This document shows positions 45,819-56,334 of a DNA stretch of 64,000 nucleotides, in pieces. A model generated the notes under the pieces. That model worked only from the letters and a program-made list of their open reading frames with translations, had not been told where the DNA came from and did no database searches. The stretch comes from Nostoc sp. CHAB 5834. Its GTDB lineage: Bacteria; Cyanobacteriota; Cyanobacteriia; Cyanobacteriales; Nostocaceae. The stretch covers positions 1 to 64,000 of the forward strand of contig JAIVFU010000013.1 in the NCBI GenBank assembly GCA_020829485.1, given 5' to 3'. The position numbers were made by a program, and so were the translations under genes. The number at the start of each line of letters is the position of its first letter. Within the stretch, counting starts at the first letter, position 1.

Positions 45819-46415
45819 CTACTGGTTTTTGTCTAATGGAACCAAAATGTAAGTTGTCTGGTTATTAGGGATATCAGCGCTTTCACTAGCAGATGGAGTC
45901 TCGTCCTCAACTGCACTTGTGGCTACCTCCACTGTACCTTTTACAGTGTCTTTAACACCCTCAGCTGCACCCTTAACAATATCTACTGTATTGTTTACAG
46001 TATCGTTAATGCCTATAGCTGTACCTTTAACAGCACCCACTGTATCTATTGCAATACTGTTAACATCTAAAGCTATATCTTTAACAGCATCTCCTACATC
46101 TTTTACAGTTTCGTTAACACTGTCAGCTACAGTCTTTATTGCATTTCCGACATTTTTTACATTTTGATTAAAATTCCCAGTTGCACTTTTTACCGCATTT
46201 CCTACACTTTTTACAGCTTTGTCAACTTTTTCAGTTGTACCTTTAATAGTTAAAGCCGTAGCTATTGCGCCCACGGTAGCACCAATCAGCGCTCCAATTA
46301 CTACTTTAGCTAAATCATTCTTTGAGCTACTACCTGCTGTATAACTATTAGGTTGATCTGTAAGCGGATCAATATTTTCTTCAGACTTCTCTGAAAACTG
46401 CTGATTCTGATTCAT
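45819..46415 (-). CDS. LEA-like repeat protein with a glycine-zipper segment
   Basis: 198 residues. Residues about 33-60 hold a hydrophobic Gly/Ala-rich stretch (KVVIGALIGATVGAIATAL) of glycine-zipper type, followed by about 100 residues of degenerate 11-12-mers (KDVGDAVKDIAL, DTVNNTVDIVKG, EGVKDTVKGTVE) giving an amphipathic helix resembling group 3 LEA proteins or apolipoproteins. Ends polar. Paralogous to the next gene upstream. Probable membrane-associated or desiccation protectant (inference). Confidence 0.65.
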   Translation of the reverse strand: MNQNQQFSEKSEENIDPLTDQPNSYTAGSSSKNDLAKVVIGALIGATVGAIATALTIKGTTEKVDKAVKSVGNAVKSATGNFNQNVKNVGNAIKTVADSVNETVKDVGDAVKDIALDVNSIAIDTVGAVKGTAIGINDTVNNTVDIVKGAAEGVKDTVKGTVEVATSAVEDETPSASESADIPNNQTTYILVPLDKNQ

Positions 46416-46641
46416 AATAATCTTCTGTTTTGTGTTTTGTGCTATGACAGGAAAGCAATATCTAAAAATTTTTCCTTAGTCTCACAGAGTCTAATTTGAA
46501 AAAACGTAAGTTGTTTAGTAACTAATAACTCATGAGCTTTCTATGTTTGCAGGTAGTCCTTAAAGAGGAATAAGTATATATACTTTAAAAAAGAAACTAT
46601 TGCTTATCCTTAGTCTTTAAGAACTACCCTATTAGTTGCAC

Positions 46642-47550
46642 CTATCTCCGCTTGTGTTGATGGCTCTGATTTTCAGATGCTTTAGAATTTTCTGCTGTAT
46701 CCTTTGCCTTGTCCGCAGCACCTTGTACAGCTTCATTAAGACCCTCTGATGTACTCTGTACTGCGTCTAGTGTTCCTACAGTAGTTTCCTTAGCTACGTC
46801 AGCGACATTTTCTGTTGTATCCTTTGCCTTGTCCGCAGCACCTTGTACAGCTTCATTAAGACCCTCTGCTGTACTCTGTACTACGTCTAGTGTTCCTACT
46901 GTGGTTTGCTTGATTCCCTCAGCGACAGTTTGCGCTGTATCCTTTACTGTGTCCACAGCAACTTGTACCGCTTGATTCACACCTTGTGCTGTGTTCTGTA
47001 CAGCGTCCAGTGTTCCTATAGTGGTTTGCTTGGCTACGTCACCAACGCCCTCTACTGTGTCGATTGTACCGCCTACAACAGCTTGGATAGTACCCTCAGC
47101 CACACTCTTTGCCGCGTCCCCTAGACCTTTTGCGGTTTGACTAAGACCATCACCAATAGTCTTTGACGCGTCTCCTATACCTTTTACAGTGTGCTTAAAG
47201 CCTTGACCTACTCTTTTGCCAGCAAAAGCGCCAGCTAATGAGCCTAACGTAACACCAATGAGTCCCCCTACAAGTGCTCTATTTAATGCAGCATTGCTAC
47301 CTTTGTTTTCTGGACGAGCATCGGATGGAGGCTTAACTGTAGGAGCATTTGCAGATACAGGTCTTCTAGTACCTATGTTCGTACCAGTTGAATCAGCATA
47401 AGATTGACCCGTTGTTGGGCGGTTATCATACTCGGTTTCAGATACTCCACCATTTATGTTTGTGCCAGTTGAAGCACCATTGGATTGACCTGTTGTTGTG
47501 CGGTTATCATTTTCAACCTGTTTATCTAAAGCTTGCTTATTCTCAACCAT
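46642..47550 (-). CDS. LEA-like repeat protein with 40-residue tandem repeats
   Basis: 302 residues. N-terminal polar region with two related blocks (TTTGQSNGASTGTNI and PTTGQSYADSTGTNI), a glycine zipper at about 95-115 (ALVGGLIGVTLGSLAGAFAG), then an extended amphipathic helical region. DNA in 46685-47045 repeats with a 120-bp period (40 residues: TTVGTLDAVQSTAEGLNEAV followed by QGAADKAKDT), at least three times. Basic, histidine-containing C terminus (HQHKRR). Group 3 LEA-like; no close functional assignment. Same strand as 45819-46415. Confidence 0.65.
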   Translation of the reverse strand: MVENKQALDKQVENDNRTTTGQSNGASTGTNINGGVSETEYDNRPTTGQSYADSTGTNIGTRRPVSANAPTVKPPSDARPENKGSNAALNRALVGGLIGVTLGSLAGAFAGKRVGQGFKHTVKGIGDASKTIGDGLSQTAKGLGDAAKSVAEGTIQAVVGGTIDTVEGVGDVAKQTTIGTLDAVQNTAQGVNQAVQVAVDTVKDTAQTVAEGIKQTTVGTLDVVQSTAEGLNEAVQGAADKAKDTTENVADVAKETTVGTLDAVQSTSEGLNEAVQGAADKAKDTAENSKASENQSHQHKRR

Positions 47551-48167
47551 ATCAACAATCTCCTTGATTAAAGCCGGATGGCTATTAGTTAACTTTCACA
47601 CCTAACCTAGCAAGCATAGAACACGACTTAATCGCTCCAAGGAAACACATCTGGGGTGAAATGATCTGGTCTTTTTTGAGCTTGGGTAGATTTTACCAAG
47701 GTCAAAAAGCCCTTAGAGGTAAGGGACTGGGAACTGGGAACTGGGAAGAAAGAATAAAGGTGTACTGAGTTTTGTTGAAAAATCAAATATGAGTCTTATA
47801 TAATGAGTCTGTTTTCATACTAAAATCCCCGACTTCTTCAATAAGTCGGGGATATAAATCTACCTTAAGTATGTAAGTCACTATCGAGTTTTTAGTACCT
47901 TAGCAATAGCGTAACGCACCCTACTGGCGTGGCAAGACTAAAATAGTCCATTAGATGTAGATCGGAGTGTTGGGTTTCGTTTCTCAACCCAACCTACAAA
48001 TTTTTTTGCAACAATTTAGCTTTGCCACGTCACTACAAAACCAGATCAAAATGTAATTTCTAGTCTCAGACTGCTAGTAGTTCACCACATCAACTTTGGT
48101 GGTTAAACTAAGTTTGTAATAAGGGCTTTAGTCCTTATTACAAACTTAAAGTTGCCTTGGCAGACTG
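47551..48167. repeat. Repeat-filled gap upstream of the LEA-like genes
   Basis: Contains heptamer repeats (GGGAACT at 47728-47746), the dispersed hairpin TCCCCGACTT..AAGTCGGGGA (about 47826), an element at 47925-48032 with ends TGGCGTGGCAAGACTAAA and, in reverse complement, TGACGTGGCAAAGCTAAA, and the hairpin GTTTGTAATAAGGGCTTTAG (48110 onwards). No gene. Confidence 0.6.
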
Positions 48168-49658
48168 CTAGATACTTACAGTTTGAGCAGTAGCACCCAG
48201 CATTGATGGATCGATTGAAATGCCCAATCCTTCAGCTACACGACGACCATAAGAAACATCTGCCCGGAAGAAGTGGCAAAGTTGACGCATCTGGATGTCT
48301 TCCCTTGCTTGAGAGAGACTACCGACAATATTTTTAGCCAGACGCTCTTGCTGTTCAGGAGTTAGTAACCGATAAAGATTACCTGCTTGGGTGTAATCGT
48401 CGTTTCCTTCACGATGACTGTAACGATCAACTGTGACATCGCCCAAATGACTAGGTGGTTCTGCATAAGCTGGATTTTCTTTAGGCGTACCCTCAGCACT
48501 ATTCGGTTCATAGTTAGGAACGCTACCGCCGTTGTTCCCCGATGCCATAAAGCCATCTCGCTGATAATGCATCACTGGACATTTTGGCTGGTTAACGGGT
48601 AGTTGCTGATAGTTACCACCCAAGCGATACCGTTGAGCATCTGGGTAAGAAAAAATTCGAGCTTGCAGCATTTTGTCTGGAGAGAAACTAACGCCCCCAA
48701 CCACTGCACTAGGGCTAAAAGCGGCTTGCTCTACTTCGGCAAAATAATTCTCAGGGTTCCGATTTAGCTCTAATATCCCGACTTCAATTAAAGGATATTC
48801 GCCTTGTTTCCAAACTTTGGTCAAGTCAAAAGGATTATCAGGATGTTTTGCCGCTTGCTCCTCGGTCATCACCTGAATACACATCCGCCACTTAGGATAG
48901 TCTTTTTTAGCGATCGCTTCAAACAAATCGTGAGTCGCATGATCGGGATCTTCGCCCTTAATCTTAGCTGATTCTTCCTCTGTCAAGGTTTGATGCCCTT
49001 GCAGAGTCTTAAAGTGAAATTTACACCAGACGCGATCGCCCTGAGCATTAATCAAGCTGAAGGTATGGCTACCAAAGCCGTCCATGTGTCGATAGGTTTT
49101 GGGAATTCCCCGGTCTGAAAACAGGATCGTTACTTGGTGAAGCGATTCTGGACTGAGTGACCAAAAATCCCACTTTGCATTATGGTCTTTGCAATTGGTT
49201 TGGGGATTGCGCTTTTGGGTATGGATAAAATCAGGAAACTTCAAAGGGTCGCGGATGAAGAAAATAGGGGTATTGTTACCTGTAATATCCCAGTTGCCCT
49301 CTTCAGTGTAGAACTTGATGGCAAAGCCTCTAGGATCGCGCTCGGCATCTGCTGAACCTTTTTCTCCTCCAACAGTAGAAAAGCGCAGAAGGAGTTCCGT
49401 TTTCTTGCCAATTTCAGAAAAAAGTTTGGCTTTACTGTAGCGGGTGATGTCATTGGTGACAGTAAAAGTACCGAAAGCAGCCGCACCTTTAGCGTGGACA
49501 ACTCTTTCAGGAATACGTTCTCTGTTGAAATGAGCCAGCTTTTCTAAGAGGTGGAAATCCTGGATTAATACAGGCCCACGCGATCCAGCTGTAAGTGAGT
49601 TCTGATTATCGGCAACAGGAATACCGTCAGCAGTTGTCAAGTTTTGGGGATCAGTCAT
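48168..49658 (-). CDS. katA: Monofunctional haem catalase
   Basis: 496 residues, small-subunit (clade 3) type. Catalytic histidine in [16 protein letters not shown] (about 55), asparagine in [20 protein letters not shown] (about 128), proximal tyrosine in [15 protein letters not shown] (about 338). Converts hydrogen peroxide to water and oxygen. Many cyanobacteria rely on catalase-peroxidase or manganese catalase, so a haem catalase may have been acquired. Also fits the stress cluster with Dps and LEA-like proteins. The gene symbol is by clade; KatE is possible. Confidence 0.92.
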   Translation of the reverse strand: MTDPQNLTTADGIPVADNQNSLTAGSRGPVLIQDFHLLEKLAHFNRERIPERVVHAKGAAAFGTFTVTNDITRYSKAKLFSEIGKKTELLLRFSTVGGEKGSADAERDPRGFAIKFYTEEGNWDITGNNTPIFFIRDPLKFPDFIHTQKRNPQTNCKDHNAKWDFWSLSPESLHQVTILFSDRGIPKTYRHMDGFGSHTFSLINAQGDRVWCKFHFKTLQGHQTLTEEESAKIKGEDPDHATHDLFEAIAKKDYPKWRMCIQVMTEEQAAKHPDNPFDLTKVWKQGEYPLIEVGILELNRNPENYFAEVEQAAFSPSAVVGGVSFSPDKMLQARIFSYPDAQRYRLGGNYQQLPVNQPKCPVMHYQRDGFMASGNNGGSVPNYEPNSAEGTPKENPAYAEPPSHLGDVTVDRYSHREGNDDYTQAGNLYRLLTPEQQERLAKNIVGSLSQAREDIQMRQLCHFFRADVSYGRRVAEGLGISIDPSMLGATAQTVSI

Positions 49659-49938
49659 AGGTAAAGAAGCTCTCCATGTAAGTTACTCAGATTGCCCACA
49701 GTACATTTTAGTCAGTAGATTGACGGATGCCTACTGATAGAACAATCTTATTCATAGTCATAACGAGTTTATATATAAAGCATACTCGATATGATTATGA
49801 ATTACAAGGAATTTTTTGTATTTTGGTAAGATGTAGAAGCTAAAAGGGCGGTTATAAACCGCGTCTATACAGGCAAAACCCACCTCCGTGGGTTAAAAAA
49901 CCTTAACAAGAAAGAATTCAGGAGTCAGGAGTCAGAAT

Positions 49939-51321
49939 TCAGAATGAATCCTGTTTTAAATGTTTGAGAATCAACGAGCAAACATCTGTCGCCTCAATTT
50001 GATGTTCATTAACTAGGTGAGTTTGATGGGTGATAAATAGAGGACCTTCATCAACAGAAGTGGTGATATTACCGTGAGAGCCACGTACTAGAGAAGCATC
50101 CAGAGGAATCACGTCCATTAAGTAGCGAAAACCCAGTTGTTTCTTAAGTAACTTGAGAGCAATTTTTCCTTGAGGAAATTTAATTTGCGGATCAAGGAAA
50201 AGTTCTACAGGATCGTAACCAGGTTTGCGGTGGATATCTACAGTTCTAGCAAAATCAGGCGCTTTATTATCATCGAGCCAATAATAATAGGTAAACCAAG
50301 CGTCAGATTGTGCGATCGCTACCAACTCTCCCGATCTAGGATGATTAAGATGGTAGGTTTGCTTACCTTGTTCATCCAATACCTGCGCCACGCCTTCAGT
50401 CGCTTCTAAAAGCGATTGCACTTTCGGGATATACGCTGGATCATTTACATATACATGAGCAATTTGATGATCGGCAACAGCAAAGGCAATGCTAGCACCA
50501 AAATCGAGCAGTTCTCGCCCTAATTCTTCCCGCACAGCAATTAAACCGTTTTCCCGTAGTACACGGTTGATATCCACAGCTTTAGAGACTGGGGTAATGC
50601 CATACTCAGAAAGAATAATTACTTGAGTATTACGTGCTTGGAAATATTCAATTAAATCACCACAAACAGCATCAATTTCTCGTAAATCTGCTTGAATCTG
50701 CGTTTGATTGTTACCAAATTTTTGCAGACAGTAATCTAAATGTGGTAGATAAACTAGTGATAATATCGGGCTGTAACGTTCCTCAATCCATTTTGCCGAA
50801 TTGGCAATCCATTGGCTAGAACTAATGGTAGTTTTTGGCCCCCAAAAATCGAACAAAGGGAAGTTTCCTAAATCAGATTGAATTTGCGATCGCACATCAC
50901 TAGGATGGGTATAAATATCAGGTAATTTTCTGCCATCTGCGGGATACATCGGGCGCGGCGTAATGGCATAATCTACTGATGAATACATGTTGTACCACCA
51001 AAAAAGGTTGGTACAAGTGAAATTTGGATCAATTGATTTAGCTATTTCCCAGACTTTGGGAGCCTGCACTAGTTTATTAGATTGTCGCCAAAACTTCACC
51101 TCACATTCATCGCGGAAGTACCAACCATTAGCGACAATTCCATGTTCATCAGGCAATTTTCCTGTTAAATAAGTAGCTTGAACAGAACAAGTTACAGCAG
51201 GTAAAACTTTTTTGATAGAAGCTACCTGTCCTTTAGCCGCCCAAGAAGATAAGAACGGTGTGTTTTCTCCTAGTAAACTGGGCGTTAATCCCACGACATT
51301 TAGAACAACCGTTTTCTGCAT
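49939..51321 (-). CDS. eboF: EboF, alkaline-phosphatase-superfamily protein of the ebo cluster
   Basis: 460 residues of the type I phosphodiesterase/nucleotide pyrophosphatase fold: LPAVTCSVQATYLTGKLPDE with candidate nucleophile T44, HGIVANGWYFRD, IILSEYGITPVSKAVDIN, KPGYDPVELFLDP and VRGSHGN. Several usual metal ligands differ: the N-terminal D-G is V-G (NVVGLTP) and the D-H-G motif is E-Y-G. Last gene of the minus-strand ebo group; the cluster has been linked in Nostoc punctiforme to export of the scytonemin monomer to the periplasm. Confidence 0.82.
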   Translation of the reverse strand: MQKTVVLNVVGLTPSLLGENTPFLSSWAAKGQVASIKKVLPAVTCSVQATYLTGKLPDEHGIVANGWYFRDECEVKFWRQSNKLVQAPKVWEIAKSIDPNFTCTNLFWWYNMYSSVDYAITPRPMYPADGRKLPDIYTHPSDVRSQIQSDLGNFPLFDFWGPKTTISSSQWIANSAKWIEERYSPILSLVYLPHLDYCLQKFGNNQTQIQADLREIDAVCGDLIEYFQARNTQVIILSEYGITPVSKAVDINRVLRENGLIAVREELGRELLDFGASIAFAVADHQIAHVYVNDPAYIPKVQSLLEATEGVAQVLDEQGKQTYHLNHPRSGELVAIAQSDAWFTYYYWLDDNKAPDFARTVDIHRKPGYDPVELFLDPQIKFPQGKIALKLLKKQLGFRYLMDVIPLDASLVRGSHGNITTSVDEGPLFITHQTHLVNEHQIEATDVCSLILKHLKQDSF

Positions 51322-51426
51322 AAACTTAATCCTCTCCTATACCAATTAAAAAAATAAGTAGGAATGCACAATAACGTATTTTTACAGATTTAAACCAGAC
51401 AACCCGTTTAATTCGTAATTAATAAA

Positions 51427-52653
51427 TTACGAATTACGAATTAATTCTAATACCCACTCATATTCCCGTTGGATAGAAGTCAGTAAATCTATCTTCATTT
51501 CTGATGGCAATACATCCCAAGTGTAAGTCTCAATTTCTAAATGTGAGCAAGCATTATTTGTTTGAAGTAGATGTAAAACGGTAGCAATATCATCTTGGGT
51601 AGACTGCAAAATTTGATAATCATGAATAAAAATTGGGACATGAAAGTGAGTACGCCATTCTTCAGCTAGAGATTGTTCTAAATGCGGCAATGCAGTTATT
51701 AAATCAGGATAGTGATGAAGTGTACCATCACTGCGACGTTCTATTACTTGGTGAAGATAAGTAGATTCAGCAAAAGGACGTAAACGTTCAATTATCAAGC
51801 TACGCTTTTCAACATCAGCAGGGATTTTTACTTTAATCGCGGCGCTGATTTGAATTTTGCCAATCTTAATCCCTGCTGAGTGCAAACGCTCAAATACAGA
51901 TTGTGGTTCCTCATATTCAACAGAAAAATGGCAGGTATCATAGCAAACTCGAACGTGTTCTAGTAATTTAGTCTCTGCTAAACTCTGTTCAATATTTAAC
52001 TTTTCTGATAAGTAATTACCACCAATTGGCAATAACCAATTTTGATAGAAATCAATTACTTCTGAGGTATTTTCAATTAAACCATCAGGCTCAGGTTCTA
52101 AATCAATATGGAGTATCTTTCCTGTTTGTTCGCAGATGCGAATCATTTCTAAAACTACTAATGCTATATTTAAACAACTCTCTTTCAGAACTTTATCGAA
52201 ACTTGTTTGGTCTTTTTGCCACCAAGGTTTATAGGATAATGGCAGCGTAGAAATTCCGCCATCAAGTCCTTGGGGTAATAGACTAGCTAAAATGTGTGCC
52301 AAGTTTAATGTATAATTAACCCTTTCTTGTGTAGACCAATCTGGCGCATAAACTTGGTCTTTTACCACCTGTCGATGGAATCCGCCATAAGGGAATCCAT
52401 TTAAAGTAAAAACATATAAATCTTCTTGAGTAAGCCACGCTTGGAATTGAGCCAAGTTATTATTTTGTAACAGTTCTTTAGCAGCTACATCTGCTAATCT
52501 TAAACCAATACCAAAAGCTTCTGTTGGCGATAAACGTAATTTGAGATTGAGAACATATTTTTCTAAATTGGCGAAAACCTCTAGCCAACTTTCGCCAGGG
52601 TGAATATTGCTGCAATAAGTTAAATGATAGTTGCTGTCTTTTGTAATTTTCAT
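51427..52653 (-). CDS. eboE: EboE, metabolite traffic protein (TIM barrel)
   Basis: 408 residues, xylose-isomerase-like barrel: LTYCSNIHPGESWLEVFANL, FTLNGFPYGGFH, LHIDLEPEPDGLIENTSEVI (candidate metal ligands), VCYDTCHFSVEYEEP and HVPIFIHDYQ. EboE proteins occur only with other ebo genes. The C-terminal IETYTWDVLP is typical. About 105 bp from eboF and 147 bp from eboC, so probably one transcript. Confidence 0.85.
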   Translation of the reverse strand: MKITKDSNYHLTYCSNIHPGESWLEVFANLEKYVLNLKLRLSPTEAFGIGLRLADVAAKELLQNNNLAQFQAWLTQEDLYVFTLNGFPYGGFHRQVVKDQVYAPDWSTQERVNYTLNLAHILASLLPQGLDGGISTLPLSYKPWWQKDQTSFDKVLKESCLNIALVVLEMIRICEQTGKILHIDLEPEPDGLIENTSEVIDFYQNWLLPIGGNYLSEKLNIEQSLAETKLLEHVRVCYDTCHFSVEYEEPQSVFERLHSAGIKIGKIQISAAIKVKIPADVEKRSLIIERLRPFAESTYLHQVIERRSDGTLHHYPDLITALPHLEQSLAEEWRTHFHVPIFIHDYQILQSTQDDIATVLHLLQTNNACSHLEIETYTWDVLPSEMKIDLLTSIQREYEWVLELIRNS

Positions 52654-52800
52654 TTTTTAACTTTATCCCTTGTATATGTAATTTATTTTCTTTGGCTTAT
52701 ACTATTTCACAAAATACCTGCCGCATACTCATGGGTAAGGGCGCACATCTATGCGCCCCTAAAATCGATTCATCGGATTACTGGGTGTATAGATTCAAAT

Positions 52801-53733
52801 TTAAGTAACAGCAAATGCTTTTGCTAACTTCATCGAGAATGGTAGCAAAATTAAAACGAATAAACCGTAATACAAACCAGCAAATCCAGATGCAACTGTT
52901 GCATCTAAAACTATTAAAGATAAAACGCCTATTTTCACGGCATTTCGGATATTTTCGGCTACTGGTTCACGCGCAGCTTTGATAAAATTAGGAACTACTC
53001 GAATAGCTAATAAAATAGCAAATGGTAGTGCTGCGATCGCTGTATACTCTCCTAATAATTCTAAAGCTAAAACTGCCGTCAAAACTATTGCAATCAGCAG
53101 TAATGAAAGTACTCCTGTAATCTTCTTACCTCCGTGAACTTCACCCTGGCTAATTGCGGTGATAGCAGCAATGTAAAAAATAGGAATCAGGGCTAAATAC
53201 CAACGTTCTTCTACTATTGCAGGTACAGCACTTACGCCTAATAATAAGTTACTACCACGACACAAACCCATATTTAAGGGGCCAAAAAAAGGATGATGTT
53301 TGGCGAGTGAGTTATACAGTAAGCATGAAAGAGTGATAAATATAGCGATCGCAGCACTCATCAACGATACTTGAAAAGCAGCTATAATTCCGATCGCAAA
53401 TAGTATACTCCCCAATAAAGTAGCATTTTCACGAGATACGCGACCACTGGGAATTGCTCTATTTGGTCGCTCTTTTGCATCTAATTCAGCATCAAAAACA
53501 TCATTAAAAACTATACCGCCGCCGTATAAACCAGTTGTAGCTAATAACAACCAAGCTAATGGAATTAGTATAGTAAAACTTGCTTCTCCATTGATTAATT
53601 TAGCAAAAATAATTCCAGAACCAGAAGCAGCAAAACCAACAAGAATATCCGCCCAAGCAGTAACAATATTAGCCGGACGCATCAATTCTAGATAACCCCG
53701 CCAGCTTTGAAAATTTAAGCTTGCAACATTCAC
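52801..53733 (-). CDS. eboC: EboC, UbiA-like prenyltransferase
   Basis: 310 residues, about eight or nine transmembrane helices. The first Asp-rich motif is present (NDVFDAELDAKERPNRAIPS, about 75-95). The second UbiA aspartate motif is replaced by ISQGEVHGGKKI, as seems usual in this subgroup, so the substrate may not be a classic prenyl diphosphate. Membrane component of the ebo system. Between eboE and eboC is a 147-bp gap with the hairpin GGGCGCAC..GTGCGCCC-like repeat near 52740. Confidence 0.85.
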   Translation of the reverse strand: MNVASLNFQSWRGYLELMRPANIVTAWADILVGFAASGSGIIFAKLINGEASFTILIPLAWLLLATTGLYGGGIVFNDVFDAELDAKERPNRAIPSGRVSRENATLLGSILFAIGIIAAFQVSLMSAAIAIFITLSCLLYNSLAKHHPFFGPLNMGLCRGSNLLLGVSAVPAIVEERWYLALIPIFYIAAITAISQGEVHGGKKITGVLSLLLIAIVLTAVLALELLGEYTAIAALPFAILLAIRVVPNFIKAAREPVAENIRNAVKIGVLSLIVLDATVASGFAGLYYGLFVLILLPFSMKLAKAFAVT

Positions 53734-53845
53734 TTATCTGCCTCCGTGCCTAATAATTTCTCAAAATAAACCGCATATTACATTATGCAATTCCTCATCC
53801 CTACTCCCCAATACAGACGCGATTAATCGCGTCTCTACCAATTTT

Positions 53846-54781
53846 CTACTCAATCAACACATAATCTGAAACTGATTTGATTCCTGGTTCTTGTCCCCGC
53901 AACACAGAATTACCATTGAACAACTGACGCTGATCAATAGATTGAGGATTGAGCCAGTCTGATGCTTGCATCTGCCCAGTTTGACTGTAAGCAGCTAGGG
54001 CGTTTTCATAACAAACTGCTCGTACATGTTCTTCAGGAATACCCCTGTCTAACATCAACTGAGCCGTTTTTGGGACTGCCAAAGGATCGCTGATACCCCA
54101 ATCAGCGCTGCTATCTACAATGATGCGACGAACGTTATCACGTCCCGCTACGCTATCGCGTCCATACTTACGGACAACTTCAACCATCCTGGCGTTACCC
54201 ATCTTAGTCTGTGGATAAATTGTAAAAGCTGCCCAAAAACCCCGTCCTAATACTTCCTCAACGGTTTCCTCGTTGTTGTGGTCAATAATTACTTGTGAAG
54301 GATCTAAGCCATATTCAATACAGCGATCCATACTCCGACTAGCACCCGCCTTTTTATTACGATGAGGCGTATGAATTAGCACCAACATATCGAGTTCTTT
54401 GGCTAATGCTAACTGTTGACAAAAGTACTTATCTTCTGCTTCTGTCATATCGTCGTAGCCAATTTCACCAATAGCAACAACACCTTCTTTACAAGCATAA
54501 AGTGGTAGCAGTTCTATAACTTCTGCTGCTAGTGCCTCATTGTTAGCTTCTTTCGGATTTAGGCCAATAGTGCAGTAATGTTGGATGCCAAACTGACTAG
54601 CACGAAACCGTTCCCAGCCCACAAGACTGCTGAAATAGTCTTTGAATGTACCAGCGTTCGTTCGCGGTTGTCCTAACCAAAAAGCTGGTTCAATAACGGC
54701 AACAATGCCATATTCCCGCATTACTAAGTAATCGTAAGTAGTGCGCGAACACATGTGAATGTGAGGATCGATAAACATCAT
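53846..54781 (-). CDS. eboB: EboB, TatD-family hydrolase
   Basis: 311 residues from the ATG at 54781 ([10 protein letters not shown]; the second ATG at 54778 is equally possible). The open frame extends to 54973, but that part is a translation of heptamer repeats ([13 protein letters not shown]) and is rejected. Metal-binding H-x-H in [12 protein letters not shown] in [10 protein letters not shown] in [10 protein letters not shown] and DHNNEETV, and D in IVDSSADWG match TatD-type amidohydrolases. Confidence 0.85.
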   Translation of the reverse strand: MMFIDPHIHMCSRTTYDYLVMREYGIVAVIEPAFWLGQPRTNAGTFKDYFSSLVGWERFRASQFGIQHYCTIGLNPKEANNEALAAEVIELLPLYACKEGVVAIGEIGYDDMTEAEDKYFCQQLALAKELDMLVLIHTPHRNKKAGASRSMDRCIEYGLDPSQVIIDHNNEETVEEVLGRGFWAAFTIYPQTKMGNARMVEVVRKYGRDSVAGRDNVRRIIVDSSADWGISDPLAVPKTAQLMLDRGIPEEHVRAVCYENALAAYSQTGQMQASDWLNPQSIDQRQLFNGNSVLRGQEPGIKSVSDYVLIE

Positions 54782-54790
54782 GGTTGTAAT

Positions 54791-54977
54791 GATTGGGGAT
54801 TGGGGATTGGGGATTGGGGATTGGGGATTGGGGATTGGGGATTGGGAATTGGGGATTGGGAATTGGGGATTGGGGATAGGGCATTGGTTATTTTCCTTGT
54901 TCCCCCTCATCTCTCTCATCTCCCTGATCACCCTCATCTCCCTCATCCCCACTCCCCACTCCCCACTCCCCACTCCC
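54791..54977. repeat. Heptamer repeat arrays between eboA and eboB
   Basis: About twelve copies of GGGGATT and its variant GGGAATT (54793-54880), then short CTCATCTCC-type repeats and a CCCCACT array (54947-54976). Both are STRR types, the second being the complement of the GGGGAGT array at 7151. Small reading frames over these on both strands are repeat translations. Confidence 0.9.
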
Positions 54978-54979
54978 TT

Positions 54980-55861
54980 TTATTTGTAAACAAAAAGGCC
55001 ATCGCGGCTAAAACTATTCCAAGTCAGATTACCTTTTTGAATGGATGACTGTAAATCTGGGTAGCGAGAAAGTAATTCTTGTGCTTGGGGTAAAGGAGAC
55101 TCAGCACAAGCTAACGCTGCTGCTTCTTGCTCGTGTATATCCCCATTAGCCAGTACTTTTTCTAAATCTGTGATGATTGCGCTATCCGCAAACCGCCCTA
55201 CAGATCGCCAAAGTTCTGGCGTAACTGAGCGTTTAGCTGCCCAACGTTCATGGGCATAGTCTGCCAACATCCTCGCTAATTCTGGATTAGCACGCCGATC
55301 GAGTCCCCAAATTAGATGCAACGGACTGCCGACAAATACAGCCTTTAGCACCATCTGATTCCAAGCAGCATTATCTAAATAATCTGCTGGATAAGGGTTT
55401 CGTAGTGCGATCGCTTGGAATACATTACTCATATTGCTGCGAATTCCTTCAGCAGCGCGATGGCGATGTAACTCTGGATGTGGTAGTAACGGCAAACTTT
55501 GATAAAGGACAACTAACTCCCCCATATCGGCAGTGGAGAAGAATTTATCAAGCGATCGCACATAGCCCTCAGCATCATCATGGGGCAAAGCTAGAAGCAA
55601 GAGTGTACGACCTGCTTGATCTACACTCCAATGACCAGGATACCAACCGGGAATCACATCCTCTGCTGCTTCCAAGTCCTGGAATGTTAGCTGCAAATCC
55701 TCTTTACCTAGATAACGCGGCACAGCACTAAAAGCCGTAAAAAACACTCTCTCAGCAGCGCCGTTAGCAATTTGTGCTTGCTTCTGTTCCAGCCAAGCAA
55801 AAGCTTTCTCTGAAACAGACTTTAACAGCCAGTGATGCAGTAACTCGTTTACTTTACTCAT
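54980..55861 (-). CDS. eboA: EboA domain protein
   Basis: 293 residues from the ATG at 55861 ([20 protein letters not shown]); a 28-codon upstream extension lacks conservation to the family start. Helical, with [60 protein letters not shown] and [21 protein letters not shown] segments typical of EboA. Enzymatic function unknown. First gene of the minus-strand ebo set, with the intergenic promoter region 55862-56334 shared with eboD. Confidence 0.85.
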   Translation of the reverse strand: MSKVNELLHHWLLKSVSEKAFAWLEQKQAQIANGAAERVFFTAFSAVPRYLGKEDLQLTFQDLEAAEDVIPGWYPGHWSVDQAGRTLLLLALPHDDAEGYVRSLDKFFSTADMGELVVLYQSLPLLPHPELHRHRAAEGIRSNMSNVFQAIALRNPYPADYLDNAAWNQMVLKAVFVGSPLHLIWGLDRRANPELARMLADYAHERWAAKRSVTPELWRSVGRFADSAIITDLEKVLANGDIHEQEAAALACAESPLPQAQELLSRYPDLQSSIQKGNLTWNSFSRDGLFVYK

Positions 55862-56334
55862 GATGAATTTTAGGAAAAGTTGCCCAACTTTTTTATGGCA
55901 ACTAAGTATAAAATCTAGCACTAAACTTGATACTTTGTGATTCAAGCAGCTAGTTAATATACTACTGAGATTATAACTTCACTGAATCTATAAAAATCTC
56001 CTGACTTTCAATAAGATACTGTAAAGATCCCATTTCAATTAGATAAAGTATTAATTTCTCTTACGGAATAAAATTATAATTTAATGTAATCATGCTATCT
56101 ATATGCAATCTTAAATATAACGTTTAGGCATCAATAATTTTTTTAATAGATGTGATTTTGAAGTTTATAAATTAAAGTAAACACACTTCAAATTTACGAT
56201 AAGTTTTGTAGCTCAGTTTTGATAATAAATTATTTTAAATTTTAGCTTTTAAAGAAGTTTATTTTCAAGCTTACTCTCATTTCAATTGCAGTATTGCATA
56301 TATTTACACTTACTTAAAAAGTAATAATATTCCG
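55862..56334. promoter_or_regulatory. Divergent promoter region of the ebo cluster
   Basis: 473 bp, very AT-rich, without reading frames or the repeats that fill other gaps. It must contain the promoters for eboA-B-C-E-F (minus) and eboD (plus). I see no unambiguous -35/-10 pair or known operator. Confidence 0.5.

Noticed and set aside
46709..47401. Plus-strand frames opposite the LEA-like gene
   Set aside because: Shadows created by the repetitive codon pattern of the minus-strand gene; no start signals.
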